From the NCBI RefSeq assembly GCF_964204645.1, contig NC_134030.1, forward strand, positions 14,596,447-14,660,446: 64,000 nucleotides of DNA, in the 5' to 3' direction. Of the stretch, positions 23,468 through 35,639 are shown in pieces (within the stretch, counting starts at the first letter, position 1; every line of letters begins with the position of its first letter). Both the position numbers and the translations under genes were made by a program. The notes under the pieces are model-generated. The model was not told the DNA's origin. It did no database searches and was given only the letters and a program-made list of their open reading frames with translations. The stretch comes from Tubulanus polymorphus. Its lineage: Eukaryota > Nemertea > Palaeonemertea > Tubulaniformes > Tubulanidae.

Positions 23468-24585
23468 AAAGAATTGTCGCGGGCGACAAAACCAAACTAA
23501 TGAATTGTCGCGGGTGATAAAACCAAAATATTGAATTGTCGCGGGCGACAAAACCAAACTAATGAATTGTCGCGGGCGATAAAACCAAACTAATGAATTG
23601 TTGCGGGCGATAAAACCAAAATATTGAATTGTCATGGGCGATAAAACCAAAATATTGAATTGTCGCGGGCGACAAAACCAGAAAAAAAATTGTCGCGGGC
23701 GACAAAACAAAGTATAAAACCAAAATAATGAATTGTCGCGGGCGTCAAAACCAAAAACAAGAATTGTCGCGGGCGACAAAACCAAAATAATGAATTGTCG
23801 CTGGAGATAAAACCAAAGTAATGAATTGTCGGGGCGACAAAACCAAAATAATGAATTGTCGCGGGCGACAAAACCAAAATGGTGAATTGTCGCGGGCGAA
23901 AAAAACCAAAATAATGAATTGTCGCGGGCGATAAAACCAAAGTAATGAATTGTCGCGGGCGATAAAACTAAAATAATGAATTGTCTCGGGCGACAAAACC
24001 AAAATAATGAATTGTCGCAGGCGATAAAACCAAAATAATGAATTGTCGCGGGCGACAAAACCAAAATATTGAATTGTCGCGGGCGACAAAACCAAACTAA
24101 TGAAATGTCGCGGGCGACAAAACCAAAAAAAGAATTGTCGGGCCGACAAAACCAAAATAATGAATTGTCGCGGGCGATAAAACCAAAATAATGAATTGTC
24201 GCGGGCGATAAAACCAAAATAATGAATTATCGCGGGCGACAAAACCAAAATGGTGAATTGTCGCGGGCGACAAATCCAAAATAATGAATTGTCGCGGGCG
24301 ATAAAACCAAAATAATGAATTTTGTCAGGCGACAAAACCAAAATAATGGATTATCGCGGGCGATAAAACCAAAATATTGAATTGTAGCGGGTGATAAAAC
24401 CAAAATATTGAATTGTCGCGGGCGACAAAACCAAAATAGAAAATTGTCGCGGGCGACAAAAACAAAATACAAAACCAAAATAATGAATTGTCGCGGGCGA
24501 CAAAACCAAAACGAAGAATTGTTGTCGCGGGCGATAAAACCAAAATAATGAATTGTCGCGGGCGACAAAATCAAAATCATTGTTT
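23468..24585. repeat. 31-bp minisatellite, array 3 (large)
   Basis: About 36 units. Long overlapping minus-strand frames (up to 285 codons) come purely from the repeat. The end joins TTTTCTCGCGTTATTTTAG, as in array 5. Confidence 0.92.
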
Positions 24586-25500
24586 TCTCGCGTTATTTTA
24601 GTTTTGTCGTTTTGTCGTAATGTCGCCCTCATTTGCATATTCGTGTTTTTTTATCTTATCAGCCACCATACTAAAGCTTTAAGGTCGCGTAAAACTCGAT
24701 AAACACTTCAAGCGACACAGCGAACGAACTCCTTTCCCCACAGCGAACGCTTACTCCGAATGTCAAGTGTGAGTGCAGCATACGGATAGGAGTGTGTTAT
24801 ATACTTGTATTTAGTAAATACCTTGTGGATTTGACAATTATCGGTATGTACTGTAGGAAATATAGAGTATTGATGGTATTGATATAGAGGCCCGCGGCCG
24901 AATAAAGTAATATATTCTTTTTTTTGATACCTCGTCGACATAACAGCTTTTCTTCGCTATATCTCTTCGGCGTGTTTAGTTTAGGCCTACGACTCCCCGG
25001 TACACTTATGATTTATCTTAGTAAAAACACGGTAAATTTGGTAAAGAAAAATAGGTATTGCTAAATTAACTGCCTGACGCCCGCAGCCAAATCACTGGTA
25101 GTAATAAATTAATTTGTACTCGATTTGATTCTCAGAATGAGGAGAAACTCGCAGCTGATTCCCGGAACGACGATGTAGTGACACACGTCGATTTGTCGAT
25201 GTTTACGGCTCGACAGTGCTTTTAAAATCTAAAGTAGTAAATTTCCTGTGTATCAGTAATATAATTTGATGAGGAAAATGGGTTATTGTTGAAATTAGTT
25301 TTTAAAAACCGCGACAGAATGTGCAATCTTTCGGTAATAAATTTGTTAATTTATGCTTGAATTGATAATCGATGTGACAAGAAACGTGCGGTAGATTTCG
25401 GAAAGACGACTTAGAAAAACATGTCGGCTCTTTGAATGGGGCTCAATTTTCGATGTTTACGGCCCGACAGTGCTTTTGTAACGTTGATTCTTCAAAATTT
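24586..25500. repeat. Dispersed repeat block g
   Basis: Fuller form of the block at 17976. A 77-codon minus-strand frame (24708-24941) is also present at 43684-43917 with changes, but has no recognisable domain and lies inside the repeat. Confidence 0.6.
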
Positions 25501-25552
25501 GAAGTGTGGAACAAAAAATAATAATAATAATAAGAAACACGCGAATCTCAAT

Positions 25553-25753
25553 AGGGTTTTCTGTGATGTAACAGAAAACCCTAATAATAATCACGCGGAT
25601 ATCAATAGGGTTTTCTGTGTAATAACAGAAAACCCTAATTATCACGCGGATATCAATAGGGTTTTCTGTGAAATAACAGAAAGCCCTAATAATAATAAGA
25701 AGAAGAAACACGCGAATCTCAATAGGGTTTTCTGTGATGTCACAGAAAACCCT
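25553..25753. repeat. Array of four 30-nt perfect or near-perfect hairpins
   Basis: Hairpins at 25553-25582, 25607-25636, 25658-25687 and 25724-25753. Each has the form AGGGTTTTCTGT, a 6-nt loop, ACAGAAAACCCT. The loops differ while the stems stay paired (one stem base differs in the third). The spacers share CACGCG(A/G)AT and AATAATAA. A related pair is at 27562-27642. Confidence 0.8.
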
Positions 25754-26880
25754 AAATATAGCTGCAAAGCAGCGATAACGGGTTTCTGTCTTGCTGGATG
25801 AGGAGCGCCACCTAGGGGTCAGCTGATAACATGGCTATGTTGATTCACATGGGATACTACGCGAAAAGTTCTAATGTACCAAGGTTAGGGGATATGACAC
25901 CGAGAATAACGAAGATACGGTACTTTTACCATGTTCAAGTGGCCGGTAATTTGCCGGTTAGCATACTACCGAATTACAATCGAAAAAACTGATGCTAGAA
26001 TGAGTTTTCAACATTAACGCCCCTAGTGGTTAGAATAGGAACTATTTATGTTAGGGATTCGTTGTATCTTATATCCAGGTTCATGTATATCAATTTCATA
26101 GAGACCCCTTTATCCGCTTAGTAGCTATCAATGAAAATGCATTTCCAGCAAAATGTAGGTGGCGCTCCTGGAGAACCATATAAGTTACCTACTTAAACCA
26201 TACATAAATACAAGTATCTTGAAAAGGGCTACTGACCACACATTGCAACCTCGATTCTATCGCCGACGGTTAAGGACCTAGGAGCAAAAATCGATGTTTT
26301 CACATTCCCCTAGTGGCAGTTTTATGAACTAATCATGCAGGGTGGCATATTACACACATGTCTTTGTACTTATACCAAGTTTTGTGATTTTCATAATAAA
26401 CAGACCGCATAAAATGCGAAAAATGGATGCTGAAATCGATTTTTCAAAATTTACGCCCCCTAGTGGTTAAAATGGGAACTAATCATACGAGGGGTTCGTT
26501 TCGTTTAGTAACCAGGTACATGTGTATCAATTTTTATAGAAATCCATTGATACCCTTAGTCGATATAGATGAAAATGCGTATTCCAGCATATTATAGGTG
26601 GCGCTACTGGAGAACCATATGAGTTACATAGTTATACCATACATGAATAAAAGCGTCTTCGCAAGGGCTACTGATCACTCGTTGCAACCACGATCTCCAA
26701 CGGTTAAGGAGCTAGGAGCAAAAATCTTATTAAAAAATTTGGGGGCCCATTTTCGAGCCCGTAGAGCCCAAACGGTTAATCGCAGATAGGGCGTGCCATT
26801 GACTTTTTTAACCTCCGGGCTGTTATGAACAACTTTCGTGCTCGCCCGAAGCTGAAAAGTCAGACAAAAAATTCTCACAG
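25754..26880. repeat. About 434-bp tandem repeat with TAGGTGGCGCT words
   Basis: After AATATAGCTGCAAAGCAGCG, two long direct units start near 26019 and 26453 (CGCCCC(C)TAGTGGTTA). They share GGTGGCGCT(C/A)CTGGAGAACC and GACGGTTAAGG-like words. No gene. Confidence 0.65.
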
Positions 26881-27530
26881 TAACTTTTCGATGTCACAAT
26901 TTTCAAATGTAAAACACCCCCTGGTGGGTGAACGGGGTCTCCAATCAAAGATCACTTCGACTTACCTCAATGTACCTGTGTTCCGTACATCTCACGTAAG
27001 TTTCAAGTAAATCCGTTGAGCAATATTCTTGTTACTAGCGGAATTCGAAGTATTAAAGCCTATATATGATGCTCTAACTTGTGTTGCCGAAGCAATATAT
27101 GATGCTCTTTAACATACGGCACAAACAAGGCCATAAAACTTCCTCATTTGCGTTCAGTCGAGCAATGTCCTAATTCAACAATCGATTCGTAGAAGGAAGA
27201 GATAAAACTATCACTACTGGTTACGTGTTTACTACAGATCTAGAACAACACAGCTCTATCGATATAAGGACACAGACACGTATTTAGGAGCCGCTGTGGG
27301 AATGACACGTAGGCAATACACATACGTCGATGGATAGTGTTTGAATCGGGCTTAAATTTCGATGTTTAGAGGCTCACAGTGAGTAAACAGTGCATTTCTG
27401 ATTAATATTATATACAGTATTTGTCAATGCAGCGTAGTACTTGTGATACCGAATGGTTTCACCGACAGTGATATAAGTTGCAGTTGTTTACATCCTTTCA
27501 GTTAAGATCCAGTGTGAAAAAGAATATAAT
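26881..27530. other. Noncoding stretch, nothing recognised
   Basis: AT-rich sequence with a short repeat of CTATATATGATGCTCT near 27060-27110 and a CGATGTTTAGAGGC word related to block g. No supported gene or RNA. Confidence 0.4.
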
Positions 27531-28030
27531 AATAATAATAATAATAATCAGCAGGAATACAATAGGGTTTCTGCGAAGGCAGCAGAAACCCTAATAATCA
27601 ACAGAATTACAAGAGGGTTTTCGACGAAAGTCAGAAAACCCTAAAAATAAATATAGCTGCAAGCAGCGATAACGGGTTTCTGCCTTTCTGGATAGAATGT
27701 CGTTCAGCGATGCGAGAAAAAATTTCACCGAAATCAGTTCGTTACATTCCGTTTTTTAAAAGAGTGCCACCTAGGGGTCAACTCACAACATGGATATGTT
27801 GACACACATGTGCTACTACGCGCATGTGCTACTACGCGCAAAGTACTAATGTGCCAGGTTTTGGGGGAAATAACATCGAGAAGAACGAAGCTACGGTGTT
27901 TTTACCATTCCCTAGTGACAGTTTAAGCGCATATTCGGTTATTATTAGTTCCGACAAAAAGTCGACTAGATAAGTAAACCGAATTTGGCCCAAAGCACAA
28001 ATTTGGCCTATAGGGTAAACTACCCCTTAT
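27531..28030. repeat. Second hairpin pair and copy of the 25790 segment
   Basis: An (AAT)n run, hairpins near 27562-27590 and 27613-27642 (AGGGTTTCTGC and AGGGTTTTCGAC type), then AATATAGCTGCAAGCAGCG. A GTGCCACCTAGGGGTC segment follows that repeats the region after 25800. Confidence 0.6.
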
Positions 28031-28240
28031 GAAAATAAAGTGCACTATAAGTGCACTTTAAAAGTGCACTCAAAAGTGCACTGAATTGGAACAAAGTGCA
28101 CTTCCCATAAAGTGCACTTTATGGGAGAGTGCACTCTTAGTGTAGAAAAAGTGCACTTTTATTAAAATGAAATGGATAGTGTACTTTCTCATCCATGTGC
28201 ACTTCTCCGCACAGAAAGTGTCCTGAAAACCTCCAAAAAA
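28031..28240. repeat. Cluster of nine GTGCAC words
   Basis: Nine copies of the self-complementary GTGCAC, mostly as AAAGTGCACTTT, in about 170 bases, with an inverted pair around CCCATAAAGTGCACTTTATGGG. The frame on the minus strand is incidental. Confidence 0.6.
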
Positions 28241-28554
28241 GAATAATGGGATACTCAATTTCATTTATGTTTCATTAGGCCTATTATTCGGTCTTATCAG
28301 CTACAGTTTTATTCCGACTTTTTAGATTATTTAGTTTTTTTCCTCATTGCCCCACGAATACTGCTCTTTTCTGCACTTGGAAATTGTGATTTTACATAAT
28401 CTGAAATAACAAATAAGACATTGGATACAAATTATGGTACGAAATGCATGCCATCAGTTAATTTGAGTTTTGAATTTTAATTGAGTCTCAAAAAGGCTTG
28501 TACAGCATAACTTGACTAACTCGCATCAGATATTCACTTATTTCGGACAATATT

Positions 28555-28830
28555 CCAGTCCCCACTAGGTAATTTCTATTCAAATGAGAGCGCATTATTC
28601 GGATTTCATCCCAGGGGATCCGAATTAAGCGAGTTCTACTGTAACTTAAATCCGTTTATACAGTCAACCCCGCATAAGTCGTCATCGAATTAGTCGTATC
28701 ATCACATCTCTCGTATAATTATTCTGGTCCCGATTTTTTTCTTCTTTATACCTTATAAATTTATGCTTATAACTCGCGACTGTACCTCAATAAGCCGACT
28801 AGAGAGCTACGCATATTCTAACAAATTACC
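28555..28830. repeat. Pogo/Tigger-like transposon end fragments
   Basis: CGAATTAAGCGAGTTCTACTG (inverse) and CAGTCAACCCCGCATAAG resemble Tigger-type terminal repeats. No transposase is present. Flanking 28241-28554 and 28831-29075 show no gene. Confidence 0.35.
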
Positions 28831-29075
28831 TTGACCTGTCTTTACCTTGAGAAGCAAGATATTATGAAATGTCACTCTGAGGTAGTAATATGTGAATGTC
28901 CCAACAAAGGAAAAGGATTATGGGGCCTCCTAAATTTCAGTGGCAGACCTATAGCAACGTCTGCTAATAAATTGATCCCCGACTCATAGATATCAGTTTG
29001 ATTCTGGTGGTCAATGAATATATGGCACTAGAAAAACTCAAATTCTATAAACTAGTTACTCTCAATTACTTATAC

Positions 29076-29105
29076 TTTATTTGGTGAGAGAAGAGGCTTC
29101 GACGA
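29076..29105 (-). CDS. Second part of the micro-exon split by MULE and inversion
   Basis: On the minus strand 29105-29076 is a 30-nt open stretch (10 codons, SSKPLLSPNK) followed by a GTATAAG donor. Its first 8 bases duplicate 7098-7105, which follow an AG acceptor. Size and composition match the small exons at 6120-6974. Confidence 0.5.
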
Positions 29106-29106
29106 C
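29098..29106. repeat. 9-bp target duplication half of right MULE
   Basis: TTCGACGAC, the reverse complement of 7097-7105, immediately before the MULE end at 29107. Confidence 0.75.
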
Positions 29107-29329
29107 CGGTGTTGTCATATCGCGGAAAGACGGAATCGCGGAATTTTCTAAAAACGCGGAATTTCTTCATTTTTACTATAAATAGTGAACGGGTTTTCCC
29201 ACGGGGATACCCACTGTCGGACAGGGCACCGGACCCAGGTTTTCAACACCGGGAATTAGTATTTGATAATTTATTATATCGCCAGTCAACAACTTAACGA
29301 TACAAATCATGGAGAACCTAGGCAATACG

Positions 29330-29953
29330 GGCGCTATTGCACTTTCGTACCCCCCTCCCAAAAATTTTTATTTCAGCATATTTATTATCAGGGAGGTCTA
29401 GAGATTCAAAATCAGTAACTTTTGACCCAAAAAACTTATTTTTTCTAGGTTAAAATTTTGTTATTTTGGGCCCTAAATCGCGTGTAAATTCGCCGATTCG
29501 CGACGTCAACAACGCCATATTGGATGTCAATCAAAGTTGCTAACCCTCCACTGAAATGTCATGACATAAAAACTTTGCAAAAACCATGTTTTCAAACATA
29601 ACCATCTCTGAAAATAACGCGTATGATTGCATTATTTTCATACTTAGCTATTGATTTAAAGATGTCCTGATGAAGAAAAGTTATGTACCCAAAAACGAAA
29701 TTATGTCAATTCAATTCAATTCCATTTATTGAGATATATTTATTCAGATGTTTTTAGGTGGTAATTAGTGCGGAAACATGGCCGACCCGTCGGTTTGAAT
29801 CGAGGAAATCGGCCCCAAATTATCAGAATTTTGGCTTGGAAAAATTATTATTTTTTGTCAAAAGTAATTTATTTTGACTCTACAGACCTCCCTGATAATA
29901 AATATGCTGAAATAAAAACTTTTGGGAGGGGGGTACGAAAGTGCAATAGCGCC
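29330..29953. mobile_element. MULE-type MITE with perfect 9-bp target duplication
   Basis: A 624-bp element with long inverted repeats (ends GGCGCTATTGCACTTTCG), unrelated to the host MULE's TIR. It is flanked by GGCAATACG at 29321-29329 and again at 29954-29962. It splits the cysteine-box codons of the USP gene. It has no transposase of its own. Confidence 0.88.
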
Positions 29954-32900
29954 GGCAATACGTGCTTTGCGTATCACTGCATTAACTGAAGGAATGCATA
30001 TCGATGGTACGTAAACGTAGGATTTGTGATGACACCATGGGTCATTCTCCAGGACTCAGTTCCGAGTTAAGATTTGACTCTGTCTCTCTGGTCTCTTCTG
30101 GATTTAAAACATTGGAAATGAATTGATTCTAAAAGTAACCTAAAAGTAATTCAGAGTTAACTCACAACTGTGGAACTGGATCCAGAAAAGTAATTCTTAC
30201 AATTCATTAGGCCCATGGCAGGCTCTCTACTTAAATATAATGAAGGCCTTCGCCTACGAAATGAATTTTTTTTTTCGAGCAGCTAATTAAGGCTTAATTG
30301 ATTAATTCAGGCAATTAATCCATCAACTTTGACTGCTGACCCATCCACGGCACAGTGACTTGCGTGTCGGGCCTGTACCACTGACCACCATTGAAGCAAA
30401 AGGCAGTGCGATGGGACGCATCACGATTTCTGCTTATGTTAGGGCCTATGAGTATGACAGGTACCGCTAGGCTGAATCTTTTCCATGGCTTGCTTTTGAT
30501 TTTAATTGGTATTTCATGCTATTAGTGTATGAAATATTCACTGAGGTTGGCCGGAAAATGAATCTTAAGTGCTTGTTGCAATTTTAAAAATATCTATCCA
30601 TCCCCCAACGTCAACAGCGCTCTGCTTTCAGCCTATATGTAGGGCCTACCTTGTGAAGTGCATGATGTGTGACATAGTGCACATAGATGAGCATGTATTG
30701 CATCTACCCACGGTCAGGCCCACACAAGCCTGCATGCAGATGTGTCAGATATAAAATGAAAGGTTTTAATTCATAATAGAAATTTAACAATTCAAAATGT
30801 TTGGTGTTGTTTTTTTTAACGAGGCCTATGTTTTATTTCAGATGATGTATTATCAGTTCCTTTGCAACTAATGAAGAAATTACAAAGAGGTGGTGAACAA
30901 CCTCTATTTCCAGAAGGGCTTGAGGATTTTTTGGAATGTAAGTATTAAGTAGGCCTATATTGTAATTGTCACGTAGCCAAGGATTTCAACTAGTGGTGTT
31001 TCTATAGTTAAAAGCTTATGCTAAAGTCTATTTCAACTTACATACCTGATAAAAGTCATACCTTATAAAAACTTTTATCAGGTATGTACCATCAAAAAGA
31101 CTGGTTACGTGCTCTCAAGTCAAGTTGAAATAGACATTGAACAAGATGGTACAGTATGTGTTGGCCTACTGAGATGGTTTTTATGTTTATGTTTTATCAG
31201 CTGAAGGATTTGGAGGTGGGATCCAGCATGATGCCCATCAATTTTTACTGGCTTGTTTTCGAGACATATCAGCAACTTGTCCGTAAGTTTTCATTTAACA
31301 AAAGAACCACGAGGACGATACAATCTATTTTGTCCCTCTCTAATGTAAAATTACCAGATCAAGTCCAATAAAGCCTGGAATATTACCTCGCTCGAAGTGT
31401 CATTATAAGAAAGAAGAAATTCAGCGACAAACCTATACAGTCCCTATATCCCTAAATACAAAGGTAATCAATGCAAACACCCAGCCCCTCGATCTCAGCC
31501 ACTTTATATAAGGGTAATCCACACAGATACACAGTCCCTCGATGCCAGACAAATGATGTCATTGCTATTCAAAAACCGCTTGAATTGCATCTCATGCGGC
31601 ATAAAACTGATAATTCATTGGTTTGTCCGTATGTCTGTACGTCTTAACGGTCTAATATAGGTAAGATTTATTTAATCATCCCAATATTTGCAGATGAATC
31701 TCAAATGCAGTCACGTGGTTAGTCTCTGCTGGAACTGTTTAATGCTATAATGAAGATTTGCTTCTCAGGCATATAAATGAAAGCAAAATTGATTGCTGGA
31801 ATATCTATACGACTACCTTTACATGAGGTTTTACTTGTTATTTTGAATATTGCTGTGTTTCAGATTATAAGTTCAACATACTCATTTCTTAAATTTCAGG
31901 GAAATTTATGATTTGTTTAAATGCCGAACAAGTAGTAAAAGTAAATCATTCATTTGTACTTATAGTACTGTGTAATTCAAGTTTGGCAAAACAGATGACT
32001 TCCAATGTCTTCTGAGTTTTTCAAACTTAGCAAAAGATCGTGATTAAAAAGTTTCAATCTCCATGGATTTCCAATCAATTAGATGCACCTAATGCAGCTA
32101 GTGTTTTATTCTTCAATGAACTGTTCTACTAACAAAATATGTAATTCTCCGCTGAAGAAACTTGCATGTCTATTTTAGATCAGAATGAAAGTTATTGGTA
32201 TGAATTTAAATTACTTTTAAAAAGTACGGTCGTAGTCGTTAATGCCACTGTTTGGATCTTTGCAAAAGATAGCATTTAAACAAATTGAGCATGGTATTTC
32301 AGTTGAATTTGAGTTTGATTGGGAGGATAGTTTTATAACGGGCTTTCATTGTAGCTATTTTTGTAAGTTAATTTTTTTGAAAGTAGCTCTGGAACTCTAA
32401 CTAAAATTGGATATAGATTGGCGTTTGTCAAAGCAAACTCCTATTCTATGAACAAATGATTCTGCAATCTAAAATAGTATGTGATACAGTTGTTCCTTCA
32501 TAAAATATATTGCGTATATAAAGTCCGAAGTTTGGACAGTAATTTTCTTTTTGTTGTTGTTGTTGTTTTTTCGTATTCTGAATACTCTGCCTGGATAGAG
32601 GAGATGCTTTAACTGGGAACAAAACATGGGAAGGTGTAAGTTTTATAGTTTTATAAAGCCAATTGAAATTATTATTTATTGTTCTTATTCCATCATCAAG
32701 TGGAGCGTTTGCTCTTACAATACGTGTAATTTAACAAAAATGATTTTTTGATAATTGTGATGGTATGGATTTTATGTGGGATCTTGCTTTATTCCAGTCG
32801 TGTGTTTATGTTGTTTATATGAATCGGTTAAGGAAGAAAATGTTTCAACTTTAGACTTGGGTTTGAATTATGTAAGATTTTTTTTCATTATGATTCAAAA

Positions 32901-34323
32901 ACTTATTATAAATTTAATGCCCTCAACAAAATGCCCTGTATAAATGTCTCTAATCTATACAGGAAAATGGTTTGTCAATCAGTGACTTGATAGGAAAATA
33001 CATGAGTACGGAGTTGCTTGAACGAAGTGAGCGCTACAATTGTCCCAGGTGATTACATGGAAATTATTTGCTAGTATGCCTAATTTTTCCACCAATTATC
33101 ACGCTATTGGCAGCCATCTTGGTGTCATCAGTTTTCCGTTGGTTTAAAAAAAGTTGTTTTTGGGATAATAACAACAGGTTTTTAACTTGTAGTCTTTATA
33201 TTTGAATATAATTGGCACTGCCATAGGATACTACTCCTCGAATGGAAACGGGATCACCCAATTGTTTGTTTTTGCCACTACTAGGAAGGGGGCCTTGAAT
33301 ATTGAATCATAGGCCTATACAATAATTCAATTTTTCGGTACCTATTATCGCTCGTGTCGCGTTCTATGAAAGTGCTTTCAAGGCCATCAGTATTTGAATA
33401 CACCAGGGGGCGTTGAATAGCAGGATGATTTAGTATTTCCATATTATGTGGTACCTAGACATATTTTGTTACCATGATCAATTGCCAGATGTAACATGTC
33501 ATATGGTACAATTGTAAATATATTTCAATTGGAATAATATAGGTGTAAAGGTTTGCAGTTGGCTAGCAAGAAGATATCTGTGGAATCGATAAATAAATTC
33601 TTAGTTATTCAGTTGAAGAGGTAAGAACAAGCTTCCTGTTTGTTTAATTGAGTTATTACATGTTTAATCCCAACCGGAATGCATTACCATTTAATTGGCC
33701 TGAAATGATGTGTATTGCGTTGTTTGATTGTACTGCTTAGGTATATGTTCGCTGGAAAAATTGATAATGTGATTAAATTGGAAGAATATCTGAGAGTTGA
33801 AGAAAATGATTCAGTAAGTTTGATGGATTGCATGAATCCTTTCATGTTATATGTATTGGTTAGGTTGCAATTCATGCGTTTGGTTCTTTCTTTGAAAAAA
33901 TCTTTTCACCAATTTCAGCCCCACTATATTGCTTGTATAAACTGCTAGTATCCCTGTCTTTTAAGGTAAAGCATATGCGTCTGAAGGCTTGCGTAAAGCA
34001 TCATGGAGTCGATACTTTGTCTGGTCATTATGTTGCCTTAGTCAGGAAGGGGATATCGTGGTACAGTTGTGATGATGATGAGGTGAGAATATATTTGGAT
34101 TCATTCTTGAATTAATTTTTCTGTTTATATCTGTGAAATATGTTAGAAATTGATCATTGTTGTAGGAACACATATTGATACAAAACAAAGGAAACATTGT
34201 TACGTGAAACAAGAATTGTTTCGATTGTTGTGTGTAATGTAGTAGTAGTACAAAAAAAAATATGTAAACATAATCAATTTCTTGTTATTAGTTTTGCTGC
34301 GCATGGTATGGGCTTTTAAATAA

Positions 34324-34483
34324 TAATATTTATTTCGGCATGTTTAAAAATGCAGTATATATAGATAATATATAATTACAATTAAGCGAATTAAGTTACA
34401 TACTAATATTTATTTCGGCATGTTTAAAAATGCAGTATATATAGATAATATATAATTACAATTAAGCGAATTAAGTTACATAC
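34324..34483. repeat. 80-bp tandem duplication in MULE intron (right copy)
   Basis: Mirror of 13203-13362; two direct AT-rich units. Confidence 0.75.
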
Positions 34484-35516
34484 GTACACTGCTGGATGCT
34501 TGGAAAGCCAATAAAGGCTGTGCTCCGATTGAGATTTGAAATGGATTTTTAAAAATACTTTCAAGGTGCGACGGGTTGACTTAGCCACATTTGGAAGGGA
34601 TGAGTACCTTTTATTCTATGAAGAAATTTCAGAGGTAAAACAGCAAATTACTGGAGATTTGTACTTTCTAATTGTCATCCAAGATTAGCTATCTTTGATT
34701 AGAAAATCTTTTTTTTAACCTATAACCGAATTCATTTAATGACGCACAATTGTATTTCTTAATTGATTAATTTTCTGGGAATAACTGTACCATGTATTAC
34801 AGTAATTGATGCCGGTCTTGTGTTCCGGAGGTTATTTTGGTGATGTCTGGGTGATATACTTGTGGTGAAACAAACACAACATTTCTTATTTTGAATGTAT
34901 TTTCCTATTGTATTAGAAGGTGAATTTTTTGTTTTGATTATGATTGTTTTTATGAATTTTGACTAATTCATATTTTATCCCAAAATCTTAGGAAGATTAC
35001 ATGTTTCAAGATATTGATGAATGTTTGTTTCAAGATATTGATGAATGTTGCAGCGCTGAACTTTCAAGGTACGCTTACGTAGCTCAAGATCTGATAATAT
35101 ACTAGTTGTAAAAGTATCATGATTATTGCATTTATTGATATGTATAATAGTTAAGTGCAAATGCATATTTTTAGAGCTAGATCTTCTCCAATTGTGATAT
35201 CATCATCCTCTAACGAAAATGATGAAGATGCTGACAATAATACATATATTGGTTTTACGAAACGGTCTATTGGTTCTGAGAAAGGATTGATTGGTGCTGA
35301 AAAAAGATCTATCAGTTCCAAAGAAGGATCTATCGGTGCCAAAAAGAGGTACCGTGTTTTCCAAAATTATCGATTTTCTCGCCACAATCATGTGTCTGAA
35401 GGGGATGGCTATATACAATGTCGAATTGTACACTTCAGTAATTGTAAGGTTACTGATTGTATTATTGTGCTTGTTTTGTGTAATGATAAATGAATCCAAG
35501 GACCGTTTATATCTAG

Positions 35517-35639
35517 GTTATGCCAAAAGGTTAAGTGTAAGCTTTGTCGCTTCACCTGTAACAGTAGAGAACAATTGAAAAACCACCATATTGACAAACA
35601 TCTCGATGATTTTATGATGGACATTGAGGAAATGAATCG
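35517..35639 (+). CDS. C2H2 zinc-finger exon of the MULE gene
   Basis: A 123-nt exon with AG before and GTGAGT after. It reads KCKLCRFTCNSREQL then HHIDKH, a clear C2H2 finger. It enters after AG of the previous exon (completing an AGG codon) and leaves with CG (completing CGA), so it is in phase both ways. Possibly it adds DNA binding to the fusion protein. Confidence 0.75.

Noticed and set aside
23468-24585. CRISPR array
   Set aside because: Units are adjacent without unique spacers, the DNA is eukaryotic, and there are no cas genes.
23360-24638. Long overlapping minus-strand open frames (up to 285 codons)
   Set aside because: They are translations of the 31-bp minisatellite in successive frames, with no start context or domain. 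The same applies to 42287-43614, 17538-18063 and 40903-41148.
24708-24941. 77-codon minus-strand frame also found at 43684-43917
   Set aside because: Both lie in duplicated repeat block g, which explains the similarity; no domain and no splice context.
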